Shown here piece by piece: positions 18,320 to 28,355 of a stretch of DNA of 29,128 nucleotides (its first letter is position 1; each line of letters begins with the position of its first letter). Source of the DNA: Nemertoderma westbladi (taxonomy: Eukaryota > Xenacoelomorpha > Nemertodermatida > Nemertodermatidae); NCBI GenBank assembly GCA_032718475.1, contig JAUCBJ010008554.1:1-29128 (forward strand). The letters are read 5' to 3'. The notes below the pieces were generated by a model. The model saw only the letters and a program-made list of their open reading frames with translations, ran no database searches and was not told where the DNA came from. The translations under genes were made by a program, and so were the position numbers.

Positions 18320-19706
18320 ATTTGCAAACTTTATCCTGGATAATGGTTTAACTCAATTACAGTACAACCCCACACGATTGAGTAGTGTTCTTGATTTGGT
18401 GTTTACGTCAGATGAGTTATTTATTTCTAATGTTCATGTTTCTGCTGGTTTAGGTACGAGTGATCACGATGGATCAGTATTTTTTAGCATTTTCACCCCG
18501 CAACCGGAAACTTATGATGACCGCGATTTTTATTATGATTTTAAAAATGCAGATTATGTAAACTTTTCTAGATTTGTTGATAATAATAATTGGGTATCCG
18601 AGTATGAATCATGTATATCTGTAAATGACTACTGGACAACATTTAGTAATATTTTAAAATCTGGTATAGAACGTTTTGTTCCTCGAATTTTACTGCGAAA
18701 GTCAAATAAGAGATCATATCCGGCTTACGTACGAACTCTTCAAAAAAAGAAAAAAATAGCGTGGCGGCGAAGACACACTGTAGATGGCCAGGCCGAATAC
18801 AAAAGGTGTGCCAAAGCAGCTTCAAAGGCGGTTTACCGTGCCGCATGTATTCGTGAAAATAAGATACTAAGTTCTGGTAAGTCGGATGCAATTTTCTCTT
18901 ACGTAAATTCAAAGCGTAACAATCGAGCTGGTATTTCCGCTTTTAAGTACAATGGTAGTATTATTGTTGACGATTGCGCGAGAGCTAATATACTTGCAAG
19001 TGTGTTTACAGAAAATTTCACCACTGATGATAATGTTTTGCCAAATTTTACCAATAAAGTATCTTCTAGTGTGCATATATCGAATATAGACTTTTCACCT
19101 GTTAATGTTTTTTCAGTTCTTCGTAAATTAGAGACTAAATTAAGCAGAACTCCTGATGGTTTACCATGTTACATATTTTCTAAACTGGCGCGTTGTCTGG
19201 CGGCTCCTTTATCTGTAATTTTTAAGGTATCATTTGAATCACACACTTTACCCGACATATGGCGTACAGCCGATATTATACCCTTATTTAAAAAGGGAGA
19301 TCCAACTGATCCTTACAATTATCGTCCCATATGACTTACTTGTATTGGTTGTAAAATAATGGAATTATGTATAAAAACAGAATTGCTTGATTATCTACGG
19401 ACAAACCATATAATAACAAAGTCTCAACATGGTTTCATGAAGAGACGGTCTACATGTACACAACTTTTGGAATCTACAAACCAATGGTACAAACACCTTG
19501 ATAATCGCAATTCCGTTGATATAATTTATGTAGATCTAGCTAAGGCCTTTGACTCTGTGGTACATAACAAGTTGGTGCATAAGTTGTCTTGCTATGGTAT
19601 ATCAGGTAATTTATTATTATGGATTAGGGCTTTTCTTTCCAATCGCACGCAACGCGTGGTTGTTGGAAATCAGCATTCGATAACTTGTGACGTCATTTCC
19701 GGCACC
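18317..19706 (+). pseudogene. LINE A ORF2: end of endonuclease and reverse transcriptase N-terminal half
   Basis: Resumes the endonuclease (SSVLDLVFTSDELF, then GTSDHDGS with the catalytic SDH) and runs into the reverse transcriptase: TPDGLPCYIF, IIPLFKKGD, YNYRPI, then an in-frame TGA at 19332-19334, then HGFMKRRSTCTQL, VDLAKAFDSV and ISGTP. At about 19706-19711 one C is missing from the run in GGCACCCCC..., shifting the frame inside the conserved GxPQGSxLGP motif. Non-functional. Confidence 0.88.
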
Positions 19707-20291
19707 CCCAGGGTAGTGTATTGGGTCCCCTTCTCTTCCTGTTGTTTGTAAACGACCTGCCAGACATAATTAGTCCAGTTACCTGTCAGCTGTTTGCCGA
19801 CGATTTGAAAATGTATGCGAAGAGTGATGATAGTCATCTTTTAATTTCAGCTATTCAGAGGTTGGAATTTTGGACCAAAAACTGGCAGCTTAAAATAGCA
19901 GTTGATAAATGTAGAGTTATCCATGTGGGTGCAAAGAAAGTGAATGGTGCAGTCGATTTTTATTTGAATGACATTTTAATTAATTCTGATTGTAAGTTCA
20001 AAGACCTAGGTGTCCTTATTGCTGATAATTTAAAGTTTGAACTACATTGTAAGGAGAAGGTTTCTAAGGCTCTCAAAATCGTTAATTTAATATTTCGTTG
20101 TTTTTATACAGATAATATGAGTGCATTGTTGAAAGCGTATACAAGTTATGTCAGACCTATACTTGAATATTGCACCCCTATTTGGTCACCGTTTCAATTG
20201 GGTAGTATAGATCTAGTTGAACGCGTGCAGCGTTATTTTACACGCAGGTTATACGCCCGTTGTGGCCTGAGTCGTAATAATTATATTAAAC
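19707..20291 (+). pseudogene. LINE A ORF2: reverse transcriptase C-terminal half
   Basis: Second frame after the lost C: SVLGPLLFLLFVNDL, the catalytic box as LFADDLKMY, FWTKNWQLKIAVDKC, KDLGVLIADNLKF and YVRPILEYCTPIW. It is interrupted at 20291 by the SINE, in the middle of the lysine-arginine pair after NNYI. Confidence 0.88.
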
Positions 20292-20578
20292 ATAGGTTCC
20301 ACCTTGGTGTAGTGGTTGCATTGAATTCACATCTCCCGTAGGTCGTGGGTTCGATCCTCACATGGGCCAGGGCAGTTTTCGTTTCGGCACGAATGCTTTA
20401 AAGGAACCAGCCAGGGCGCATCTCTGCCTTGCATCCTTAAGTGGTAGCTAAATGAGTACTGGAGTTTCCTCTGAGGAGTAAAGTTCTGGGGGGACCGCAC
20501 TGGAAATAAGTCGTCAGACTTTGTGCGTAATCCCTGGCCTAGCGGCCGAAGAAAATTTACTTTACTTTTTACTTTTAA
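20292..20578 (+). mobile_element. tRNA-derived SINE, full-length copy
   Basis: tRNA-like head with A box TTGGTGTAGTGG (20304-20315) and B box GGGTTCGATCC (20347-20357). About 200 bp of unrelated body follows, ending in TTTACTTTTTACTTTTAAC. Removing it restores the LINE A reading frame. Flanking duplication is short and imperfect (TTAAAC/TTTAAC). It shares its head with the copy at 6254. Expected to be transcribed by RNA polymerase III and mobilised by a LINE; the tail does not match either LINE here. Confidence 0.8.
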
Positions 20579-20908
20579 CGTTTAGAGTTTTTAAATTTGC
20601 AGCCACTGGATGTCCGTAGAATTATATTTGATTTAAAAATGACTTACAATATTTTTAATAATGGTGTTGATTTAGATTTTAATTCATTTTTTACTGCATC
20701 GTGTCATTCTACGCGTAGCAATGGTTATAAATTATTTATAAATCGTTATAGACTCCAGATTACTAAGTACAGTTTTGCAAACCGAGTAGTGCCAATTTGG
20801 AATAGTTTGCCGCCAGACGTTGTAAACGCGCACAGTTTAAATATTTTTTCAAGAAAATTGCGTAACGTAGAACTAATGCAACACTGTCTTTTTGACAGAC
20901 ATTTGTAA
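20579..20908 (+). pseudogene. LINE A ORF2: C-terminal domain
   Basis: Continues the 19707 frame: LQPLDVRRIIFDLKMTYNIF, SNGYKLFINRYRLQ, and the CR1-group signature NRVVPIWNSLPPDVV, ending in TAA at 20906-20908. Intact across this part. Confidence 0.85.
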
Positions 20909-21303
20909 ATATTTTTATTTTGTATATACTCTCATGTGCATTTTTTAAATTCTCATATATTTGTGCCCATTTTTTAAAATCTGCTTCATCACACACTGTT
21001 TGTTCATGGTTACATATTTGTTATTTTATGCTACTACGTACGCTTATTTGTTGTAATTACATAACGTTTTTATCAGTTTATTGCATCATAGATTACAATA
21101 ATTTTAAATTACTTACCGTTATACTGTATAATTAGTAAAGCTTTCGAAATGAGTATTCCGATCCGATGCTAGGTTACCTATTAGTGCTCCCGGAAGGGAA
21201 CCTTGGTGATTTTCTCCCTTTAATTTTAATATTTTAATCTGTGTGTTTCCGATTTAAATTTTAATATTAATTGTGAAATAAATAAATAAAATAAAATAAA
21301 TTA
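20909..21303 (+). other. LINE A 3' UTR and simple-repeat end
   Basis: AT-rich, no open frame shared with other elements, ends in AAATAAATAAATAAAATAAAATAAA. Similarity to LINE style ends here. Confidence 0.6.
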
Positions 21304-21500
21304 TGTCGCAATCGCAAAGTCTAATTGATTTTAATACGGTTTCACATTCAGTATAGCACTGTCAGATATGGGGATAGTACAGTACGGTACTGCAGTATAA
21401 CTGACTGACTGAGTATGCAGTATTACTGTATGCTGGCATGCAGGTCAGCAGGTATGCAGATGGTGGTACTGACATACAGACATAGGCCTACTGACTGATG
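21304..21500. other. Short CAGT/CTGA-rich gap
   Basis: No gene. Enriched in ACTGACTGA, GTATGCAG and CAGTACGGTACTGCAG-type small palindromes. Confidence 0.5.
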
Positions 21501-22433
21501 TAGCCTACCGGTCCTACTAATTACCCAACTTTACCCAAATCTACCCAACTTTACCCAAACTTACCCAACTTTACCCCACTTTACCCAACTTTTTACCCAA
21601 CTTTACCCAAATTTACCCCACTTTACCCAATACCACCCAACTTTACCCAACTTTACCCAATCGAATACCCAACTACCTATCTGCCGACCAGTGCTGCAGT
21701 GATGCAATACAGTACAGCAGAAGGCTTACTTACTTACTACAGTACCGGACCAGTAGGCCTACTGTCTGACAGTAGCATTCCAGCAGTTAGTCTGTAATAC
21801 AGTAGGTCATAGTAGGAATGGTTTGTATCAGTGTAGGCCTATGCAGCTATCTGGCTATGGCTTCATGTTTATAGCTGTATAGTCATACTCCAGTCAGCCA
21901 GTACTTCAGTACTTATAATCATAACATCTGAACATAACACATCCAGACATCAATAAAATGATCAATATGGCTGTATGAGGGTGCATTTCGGGGTAGTGAT
22001 GTTCTATAGAATAGACTTTAGTTTATTGTTTTGGTTAGAATAACGTGCCACTATAACCTGTTCCTTTCCCTAAATTGAGAATTTAACATTCAGGTTGAGA
22101 TATGCATCAAGTTTCCCTCTGCAGCCTTGCCTCCACTCCAATCAGCCATTGGCAGATTGGATATGGTAGATAGGCCTAACTACTGAACTAATTGATTAGG
22201 CCTGATGATGGATTGATGGATTGAAATGATTGGGTAAAGTTGGGTGGTATTGGGTAAAGTTGGGTAAAGTGGATTGGGTAATTGATTGGGTGAAGTTGGG
22301 TAAAGTTGGGTGGTATTGGGTAAAGTGTGGTATAGTTGGGTAAAGTTGGGTAAAATTGGGTAAAGTTGGGTGAAGTTGGGTAAAGTTGGGTGGAGTTGGG
22401 TAAAGTTGGGTATTTAGTAGGACCCTAGCCTAC
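21501..22433. mobile_element. Foldback element FB1 with 10-bp-repeat arms, 917 bp
   Basis: Element 21509-22425 lies between direct repeats TAGCCTAC (21501-21508, 22426-22433), an 8-bp target duplication. Ends share GGTCCTACTAA and AATTACCC/AATACCC. The left arm (about 21519-21665) is a tandem array of ACCCAACTTT-type units, and the right arm (about 22227-22415) is its reverse (TTGGGTAAAG). Interior (21670-22220) is non-coding. No transposase. Confidence 0.75.
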
Positions 22434-22677
22434 TGTACGACATACACAACCTGTCACCTGTCAGCCTGTAGGCCTATATAATACTGTAATAAGTAATTTC
22501 TATCGCTATCGGTTCAACATCCAAGGCAGCAGCTGCATCGGCAATAATATATAGGCTGATAGCTGGATAGGCCTACGTCAGTACGTAACGTAGGCCTACT
22601 CCCACTCTTAATAATTACCGTAATAACCTTCTGACCTCTATCAGTTTATTATCATACCGGTCAGCGGCAGCGGTCAG
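22434..22677. other. Gap without gene
   Basis: Non-coding, with three copies of the TAGGCCTA word and CGGTCAGC repeats near the right edge. Confidence 0.5.
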
Positions 22678-22784
22678 CCGGTACGGGGGGATACATGACC
22701 GAACGTAATCAGGATCGAATGTAACATAGTTATTTCGTATCGAACGTAGCCTCAATTATGTTACATTGGATCCTATAACTATGT

Positions 22785-23062
22785 TACATTCGGGTACAAT
22801 CCGGATTCAGGGCCCTCCACGCTCCACCTATTCTGCTGTGCTGTGTGTTGTTTACTCTGACCCAACTGACCGGTTGTTTTGGTTAGATGTCCCGCCTCTG
22901 TAACCTGCTTCTTTCCCTGATATGGTAAAGTGGCCGTTTATTGTTTTGGTTAAAAAGGGCCGCCTCTGTAACCTGCTCCTTCCCTTTATTTTGTAAAATG
23001 ACTGTTTATTGTTTTGGACTGGCAGACTGGAGGGCCCCCAGTCCGGTTATTACCTACATTCG
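22785..23062. mobile_element. 262-bp MITE with 8-bp target duplication
   Basis: Element 22793-23054 with direct repeats TACATTCG at 22785-22792 and 23055-23062. The inverted partner of this site near 28030 is the empty site. Ends GGTACAATCCGG... and ...CCGGTTATTACC pair over about 27 bp (21 matches), with GGGCCCTCCA innermost. The inside has 67-68-bp tandem repeats (landmark TTGTTTTGG at 22874, 22941, 23009) containing CGCCTCTGTAACCTGC. An 8-bp duplication fits the hAT-type range. Confidence 0.8.
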
Positions 23063-24176
23063 ATCTACAAATTACTAAGCTCGAATGCAACATTGCCATT
23101 TACAGATTTAAAGGAGCAGGTTACAGACAGACAGACAGTCGGTGAGAAGTCAAAAATTGGACTTGAGTCCAAAATTGGACTTCGACTCCAGTTCAAGTCC
23201 AAAATTGGACTTCTGTGAGTCCAATATTGGACTTCAAATCAGCCAATTGTTCCAGGGCCTTGGGTAATTGGATCGGGCGGGATTTTTTTTTTTTAATCGA
23301 AAATATATCAAAAAATAAGAGTTTTGAACAGGGGGACCTGAAATTCACCAGGGGGAACTTTTTTTATAAGGCTTTGAATTTTTACAAAAGTCCAATATTG
23401 GACTTTAAGTCTAATTTTGGATGTGACATTGAGAATCAAACTTAAAGGTACATGAAGCATGACAGATGAGAGACAGCCAGACAGCTATTAAGTTATGGAA
23501 AGTTACCTTTGCAGCTCTGTCTGTATGTATCTTCAGACTGTACTTAGAATATAGGCTAAATGGTACATTCTAGCATTCTAGGTACTTTGTACTTTACTTT
23601 TAGCATATTGTTTACATTCATGTTATGTCTAACCTTACAGCCTTATGTACCCAGGATTTTAGAGCAGTAGAGTCTTTAGGACTAGATTAGATTATGCTCC
23701 AACAAATATTTAATTACAAATTATATTTGGTGGAAACTGGTAGCAATGCCAGGTTTGCCAACAACAGCTGCTGCTAAGGCTAACTACAGTACAAGCTATG
23801 ATTTCGTCTAAGCCTATGGGAGACCTATCAGAAAGAAATACTACAAGTTGATGCTACCACCATCTCTTCTAATTTTTCCATACAACAGGAAGGGTGTTTT
23901 AAAACAGCTGTATAATGAAAGGGGGTTAGTAACTGATTAACATGTTGGGGTCTCCACATAATAAGTACAGAAGTATAAAGTAACACACGTCATAATTATA
24001 AACCAATTGAGGGAAAGGAACAGGTTACAGAGGCAGGCTTTTCTAACTAAAGCAATAAACGGCCACTTTTGACTTTACCAATTGAAGGAGCCCTATCACC
24101 TCACCACATACTACTACTACAATCGGCATGCTGCATTACAGCTGCATTATATATATAGACCCTATTACTGTATTAA

Positions 24177-25989
24177 CCCAGTAAAAAATCCGCATTCGTA
24201 ACGCATGGGATGGCGCATATTTCACGCATTCGTAACGCATTCTGAAATGTTACATAGATGAACCATGCGATACGAATGCGAAAACCGAACCAAATACGCA
24301 TCCTTTATTCGCATATCGAATGTTATACGAACCTTATTCGAATCCCGCACATTCTACGAATGCGTCCCTAATCTTATACGAATGTTTCCCGCACACGATA
24401 CGAATGCGTCCCACATGTTATATACGAATGTTTCCCATGCTATACAAATGCGTTACGAATGTTTTACGAGTGTTATACGAATGTTTACCGCAGGATTTTT
24501 ATTTTTTTATTATTTCGCTACAGTTTACATAGTTTTAACAGTTTACAACTGATAAAACGTGTCCATTTTATTTTATTTTTTTTAAATATACTTGATATTC
24601 CGAATCGAATATGAAAGCCATTTTCAATTTCCCCAAAAAAATGTTCAGATATTATTCAAGAGCACGCAATTTCAGACGTGAATCGTTATAGTTATTATTA
24701 TACTTATTAATTATTATTGATGGTTTATTATTTTTTATGATATTTTATTATGATATTATTTTATTATTATATTATATTATTTTATTATTATATATATTTT
24801 CATTATTATTATATATATATTTTATTACTTATTATCGAAAAAAAGCGAATTAATATTCTAGAATATAGTAAAAAAAACATTGAAATTATGTTGATGCATC
24901 TCATAAAATGTATGCATTTGATGTATTTTGTCTGTAAGATTTTTATACCATTAATAAGTGTAGGGCCTACTGTAGCAGTAACCGGTAATTAACTGCTACA
25001 GTATATCAGTAGACTTTTTAATGGCTTTTTATAGCGAATTAAACAAATTCGACTTGGAGGCCTAAGAAACTGTGTGAGAATATCACGTACATACGCGATA
25101 CGCGAAATACACACGTACAATTTAATAAAAATGCCACATGCTTTATAATATGTATTGGTACTGTACTGTAGGCCAGGTGAGATAAATATTGACAACATAA
25201 AACTACTGTAATAACTTTGGGAAATGAGTACTACTGTACAGGGGCTAAAACTATGGGTGGGGGGGGGGGGGGGGGGGGGGTGCCTAGTGCCTACATACTA
25301 TAAGTATGCCTACATACTGTAGTTCGTTAAGTTAATACAGTAGTTTTATGTTGTCATTATTTATCTCACCTACCCTACAGTGCATAACCTTTATATTATT
25401 ACAGTATATCAAGCATGTTGGTAAAGGGAACAGGTTTATATACCAAAATAATGGGGAACCAAAATAATAAGTGGGAGTTGAGAATTACTGGGCAACCCAT
25501 TAAATAAATATATAGTAAAAGTACATAGGACTGGCTGACTGTTAACAAAGGGGGAGAGCTACTAAAACTAATAACACTACTGTATGTTCGATTATTTGCC
25601 GAATGGTGATTGGTCAGTATTACAGTCTGTACGGTACTCTAATTGAGAGTGCTTTGCATGCGTATCACATGCGTCACGAATGGACCACGAATAATTTTAA
25701 GCGTGGCGTGGCTAAGCATTCGTATCGCATGTGGTACGAACGAATGAACCACGAATTATTTTTTGTGTGGAGTGGAAGCATTCGTATCGCATGTGCCACG
25801 AATGATGAGCCACGAATATATTTACAAGTGAAATCTCACATGCGATACGAATACTATACGCATTCGTTAAATTATTCGGACTGACGAACCATTGACGAAG
25901 GCTTCACGAATCTTAAATAACATTGCACGCACCTTTTACGAATGCTGCATGTGGTACGAATGCGTTACGCATGGGGATTTTTTACTGGG
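24177..25989. mobile_element. Foldback element FB3, 1813 bp, nested in FB5
   Basis: Perfect 15-bp ends CCCAGTAAAAAATCC (24177-24191) and its reverse complement (25975-25989). Next to each end lies an array of degenerate TACGAATGCG/CGCATTCGTA repeats (24192-24490 and 25655-25970) in opposite orientation. No target duplication seen. Interior is AT-rich, with a TTATTA microsatellite at 24700-24835 and a smaller stem-loop element. Open frames in the arrays are repeat artefacts. Confidence 0.7.
25166..25380. mobile_element. Small stem-loop element with a 22-G run in its loop
   Basis: Arms 25166-25210 and 25336-25380 are reverse complements at 42 of 45 positions. The loop contains G's at 25259-25280. 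It is nested inside FB3. Confidence 0.7.
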
Positions 25990-26696
25990 AAGAATGCTGT
26001 GCCGGCTTGTTGACAAAAGTGCGCCTCCACAACTCCCTTCAGCTCTTACACTCTTACAGCCTTATCACCCATGACGTACATTTGCTAGATCATCCGCATT
26101 TTCAAGGCCAGTGTCCTTTAAGACAGTAAGAAAGATGCGTCTCAAGAAAGTCATGGGCTGTCCACCATGCTTATTCACTCCATGAGGTGCACTGGCTGGT
26201 CCTCACGGCTTAAAAGCGATGTCCTGCAAAGCGGAGGCGGCTTTGTTCTAGTGTCAAGCTTGGGGGAACCAATGACCGAATGAGACACCTCCAACTCCAA
26301 TGTTATATTGTGTCTGGTTGGAGTAGATGCAGAGATGTGTATATTGTACTTGACACAGTGAACCTAATCAAAACAATTAGTCAATAAACATTAACTCAAT
26401 TACATAATAGGTTACAGTTTTCAGTAGTCTTATTTTTGCCATAGGCCCTACGAAAATACTACAGGTATGGGTATGAATGAACTATACAGCTATAACTCAA
26501 CTACCGCTACCGCGGTATACACTGCTAAGGAAGTAAGGCTACCGCAAAGCCATATAATAAGCCTTATAATAATTAATTTGATCATTAAAATAATGTTGCA
26601 TTGTAATTATGTAATATATATGTACTGATATGGGATGCAGTTTTGATTTAAATACCGATATACAGTATGGCAGCATGGGTACACTTGGAGTTGTAC
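25990..26696. other. FB5 interior, right part: more GC-rich, origin unknown
   Basis: 25990-26340 is less AT-rich than its surroundings and looks like single-copy DNA. Short frames exist (for example to 26129), but none has a recognisable domain or start context. It could be a captured piece of host transcript. From about 26350 it becomes AT-rich. Confidence 0.35.
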
Positions 26697-26890
26697 TAAA
26701 GTCCAATATTGGACTTTGGAGTCCAAAATTGGACTTGAAGTCTAAAATTGGACTTGAAGTCCAATTTTTGACTTCTCACCGACTGACAGAGGCGTGTTGG
26801 CAGTTGGGGGAACCAAAACAATAAACGATTAAGTTAACAGATGTTACAAGATTATGCAGGTTACTTTTATTTAAATGCTGAAAGGAGCAG

Positions 26891-27817
26891 GTTACAGACC
26901 AGGCAGCCAGGTTGGAATTCATGCATGAGCGCGCAGGTACGCTTTGTTGTTTTGAAATCACCGCGCACCTGAAATTGGCTCGTCGCGCACCTCATCATAT
27001 GTCATAATCCAAACAAAATCGCGCAGCTCATGTCATGCATATCTCAAAAAATCGCACAGTTCATAAGAACAATTTTACATTCCTATTTTACAAGTTTGAG
27101 CGTTTTAAGCTTATCTTTACGTCTGTCTGTCTGTACGTTGAATCTAGGCTTACATAATAAATGTAATTTTTGCAACATCAAAATTGTTAATATTAAAAAA
27201 TATTTTTTTAATCCACTACTATGGTGGCCCATCGGGCTCACTGCTTTTATAACAGAAAATATTATTTTAGATTACAAACAAAACATGTACCGGTAATTTC
27301 AAAAAAACGAATATTGAAATAGGTACCAGTCTGCCAATAATACTTTGTATAGGCCTACCTAACAATTAGGCTTAAACATACAGTTGGCTTATAATTAAGT
27401 CATACTTATAATACATTGTTACTTTCTGACTTTACCTGTTTACTAACGTAACATCGGCATAGCATAGACCTAATAACAATACAACAATAGAGTACTGTAG
27501 TTAAAATAAATAGACAAATTCAGCTCCGGTTGCCGGTATTACAGTATTATGGTGAAGTGATTTGACTGTTTGAAGAATTGGAAATGAGAAACTAATGCGA
27601 GCGCAGCGAGCTAAAATTTTATTGTGTATTTTCGTGATTTCAATTAATTTGTGGTGCGCATCAGAGGCAGAGCTGCGCGCTGAGGCGCAACGCGCACCTG
27701 TCTCACACCCGAACGCCCACCTGTCTCACCCAAACGCGCAACGCGCATCTGGTTTGCGGTCATTCGCGCAGGTACGCGTCCGAGTTTTGCAGCATGAATT
27801 CCAACCTGGGTTACAGA
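26891..27817. mobile_element. Foldback element FB7, 911 bp
   Basis: Element 26899-27809 flanked by an 8-bp direct repeat GTTACAGA (26891-26898, 27810-27817). Ends carry CCAGGTTGGAATTCATGC (26907-26924) and its perfect reverse complement (27792-27809). Inner arms are rich in GCGCACCTG/CAGGTGCGC-type repeats. No coding sequence: the minus-strand frame over 27644-27880 is made of these repeats. Confidence 0.8.
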
Positions 27818-28144
27818 GGCGTGTTGGGGGAACCAAAACAATAAACGAAAGTTAACACATGTTACAAGATTGCAGGTCACTTAATTGGTTAATTGGGTCT
27901 TTGTTTTGTACTCACCAACACCAAACTGTTTCTTCCTGTAAATAAATGAAGCATTTCATCGGTTAATTCCTGAAATCAAAACACAACTGAAATAAATGTA
28001 TGTTACATTCGAGCTTAGTAATTTGTAGATCGACATGTAACATAGTTATAGGATCCAATGTAACATAATTGAGGTTACGTTCAATTCGTAAAAACTATGT
28101 TACATTCGATCCTGATTACGTTCGGTCTGTCACCCGGTACGGGG

Positions 28145-28355
28145 TAGGCAGGTAGGTACGGTAGGCCTACCGGTCAACCGGTAACCTTTCAGCCTTTTCA
28201 ACTGTCTGACTATTTAATATTCATTTATTATAATAAAAGTTTGAAGTTTTGAGTACCGTACTGCCGTACCGGTATGCCGAGCGTAGACCGTAGACAAGCG
28301 TTAGCGTTAGGCCTATACTGTTATAGGCCTAACTGCTATTACTGAATATGCCTTA
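28145..28355. other. Gap without gene
   Basis: Non-coding, with CCGGT/ACCGG and TAGGCCTA words. No repeat arms recognised. Confidence 0.5.

Larger units (their letters stand above)
13167..21303 (+). mobile_element. LINE A: CR1/Jockey-group non-LTR retrotransposon, 5'-truncated, split by LINE B and a SINE
   Basis: Parts in order: ORF1 C-terminal end (13167-13379), endonuclease (13355-13893), LINE B insertion, rest of endonuclease and first half of reverse transcriptase (18317-19706), second half (19707-20291), SINE, C-terminal domain (20579-20908), AT-rich 3' UTR and an AAATAA-type simple-repeat end (about 21276-21303). Exact clade is inferred from protein style only. Confidence 0.85.
23131..26790. 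mobile_element. Foldback element FB5, about 3.65 kb
   Basis: Element 23136-26785 flanked by ACAGA (23131-23135, 26786-26790). The first 29 bases (CAGTCGGTGAGAAGTC...) and the reverse complement of the last 29 are identical. Inside each end are arrays of the palindrome AAGTCCAATATTGGACTT and variants (23146-23420, 26697-26770). A terminal CAG and 5-bp duplication are compatible with hAT-type elements. The interior carries FB3 and about 1.4 kb of other non-coding DNA. Confidence 0.75.
23110..26880 (-). repeat. About 108-bp tandem unit, first copy, split by FB5
   Basis: AAGGAGCAGGTTACAGA (23111-23127) resumes as GGCGTGTTGG...GGGGGAACCAAAACAATAAAC (26791-26825), then AAGTTAACAGATGTTACAAG. The next unit begins at 26881 and is split by FB7. 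Intact or partial reverse copies of the motif occur at 22024-22075, 24008-24060 and in the 262-bp MITE. Confidence 0.65.
22678..28144. mobile_element. Outer inverted-repeat element IR-A, about 5.4 kb, holding nested elements
   Basis: The direct repeat CCGGTACGGGG occurs at 22678-22688 and 28134-28144. Between them, left-arm sequence (22697 to about 22792, then 23055-23095) is the reverse complement of the right arm (28125 down to about 28000). Shared landmarks are CCGAACGTAATCAGGATCG, CCTCAATTATGTTACATTGG and TCTACAAATTACTAAGCTCG. No transposase gene. The right arm lacks the 262-bp insertion present in the left arm. The 11-bp direct repeat may overstate the true target duplication. Confidence 0.7.

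Noticed and set aside
13889-18325. Target-site duplication for LINE B
   Set aside because: Only one to three bases could be matched on the two sides, which is not distinguishable from chance.
21520-22415. Interstitial telomere repeat
   Set aside because: The unit is a 10-bp ACCCAACTTT-type repeat in two opposite arrays inside a bounded element, not TTAGGG, and not at a chromosome end.
24265-25884. Open frames of 93-95 codons within FB3 arrays
   Set aside because: They exist because the repeats lack stops in that frame. The peptides are repeats of YEC/IRM-like words with no domain.
24192-25970. CRISPR-like array of short repeats
   Set aside because: Repeats are degenerate, spacing is irregular, there are no unique spacers or cas genes, and the DNA is clearly eukaryotic.
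27595-27880. Open frames on both strands (86 and 78 codons) in FB7
   Set aside because: They follow GCGCACCTG-type repeats of the element arm, and two overlapping opposite frames argue for composition rather than coding.
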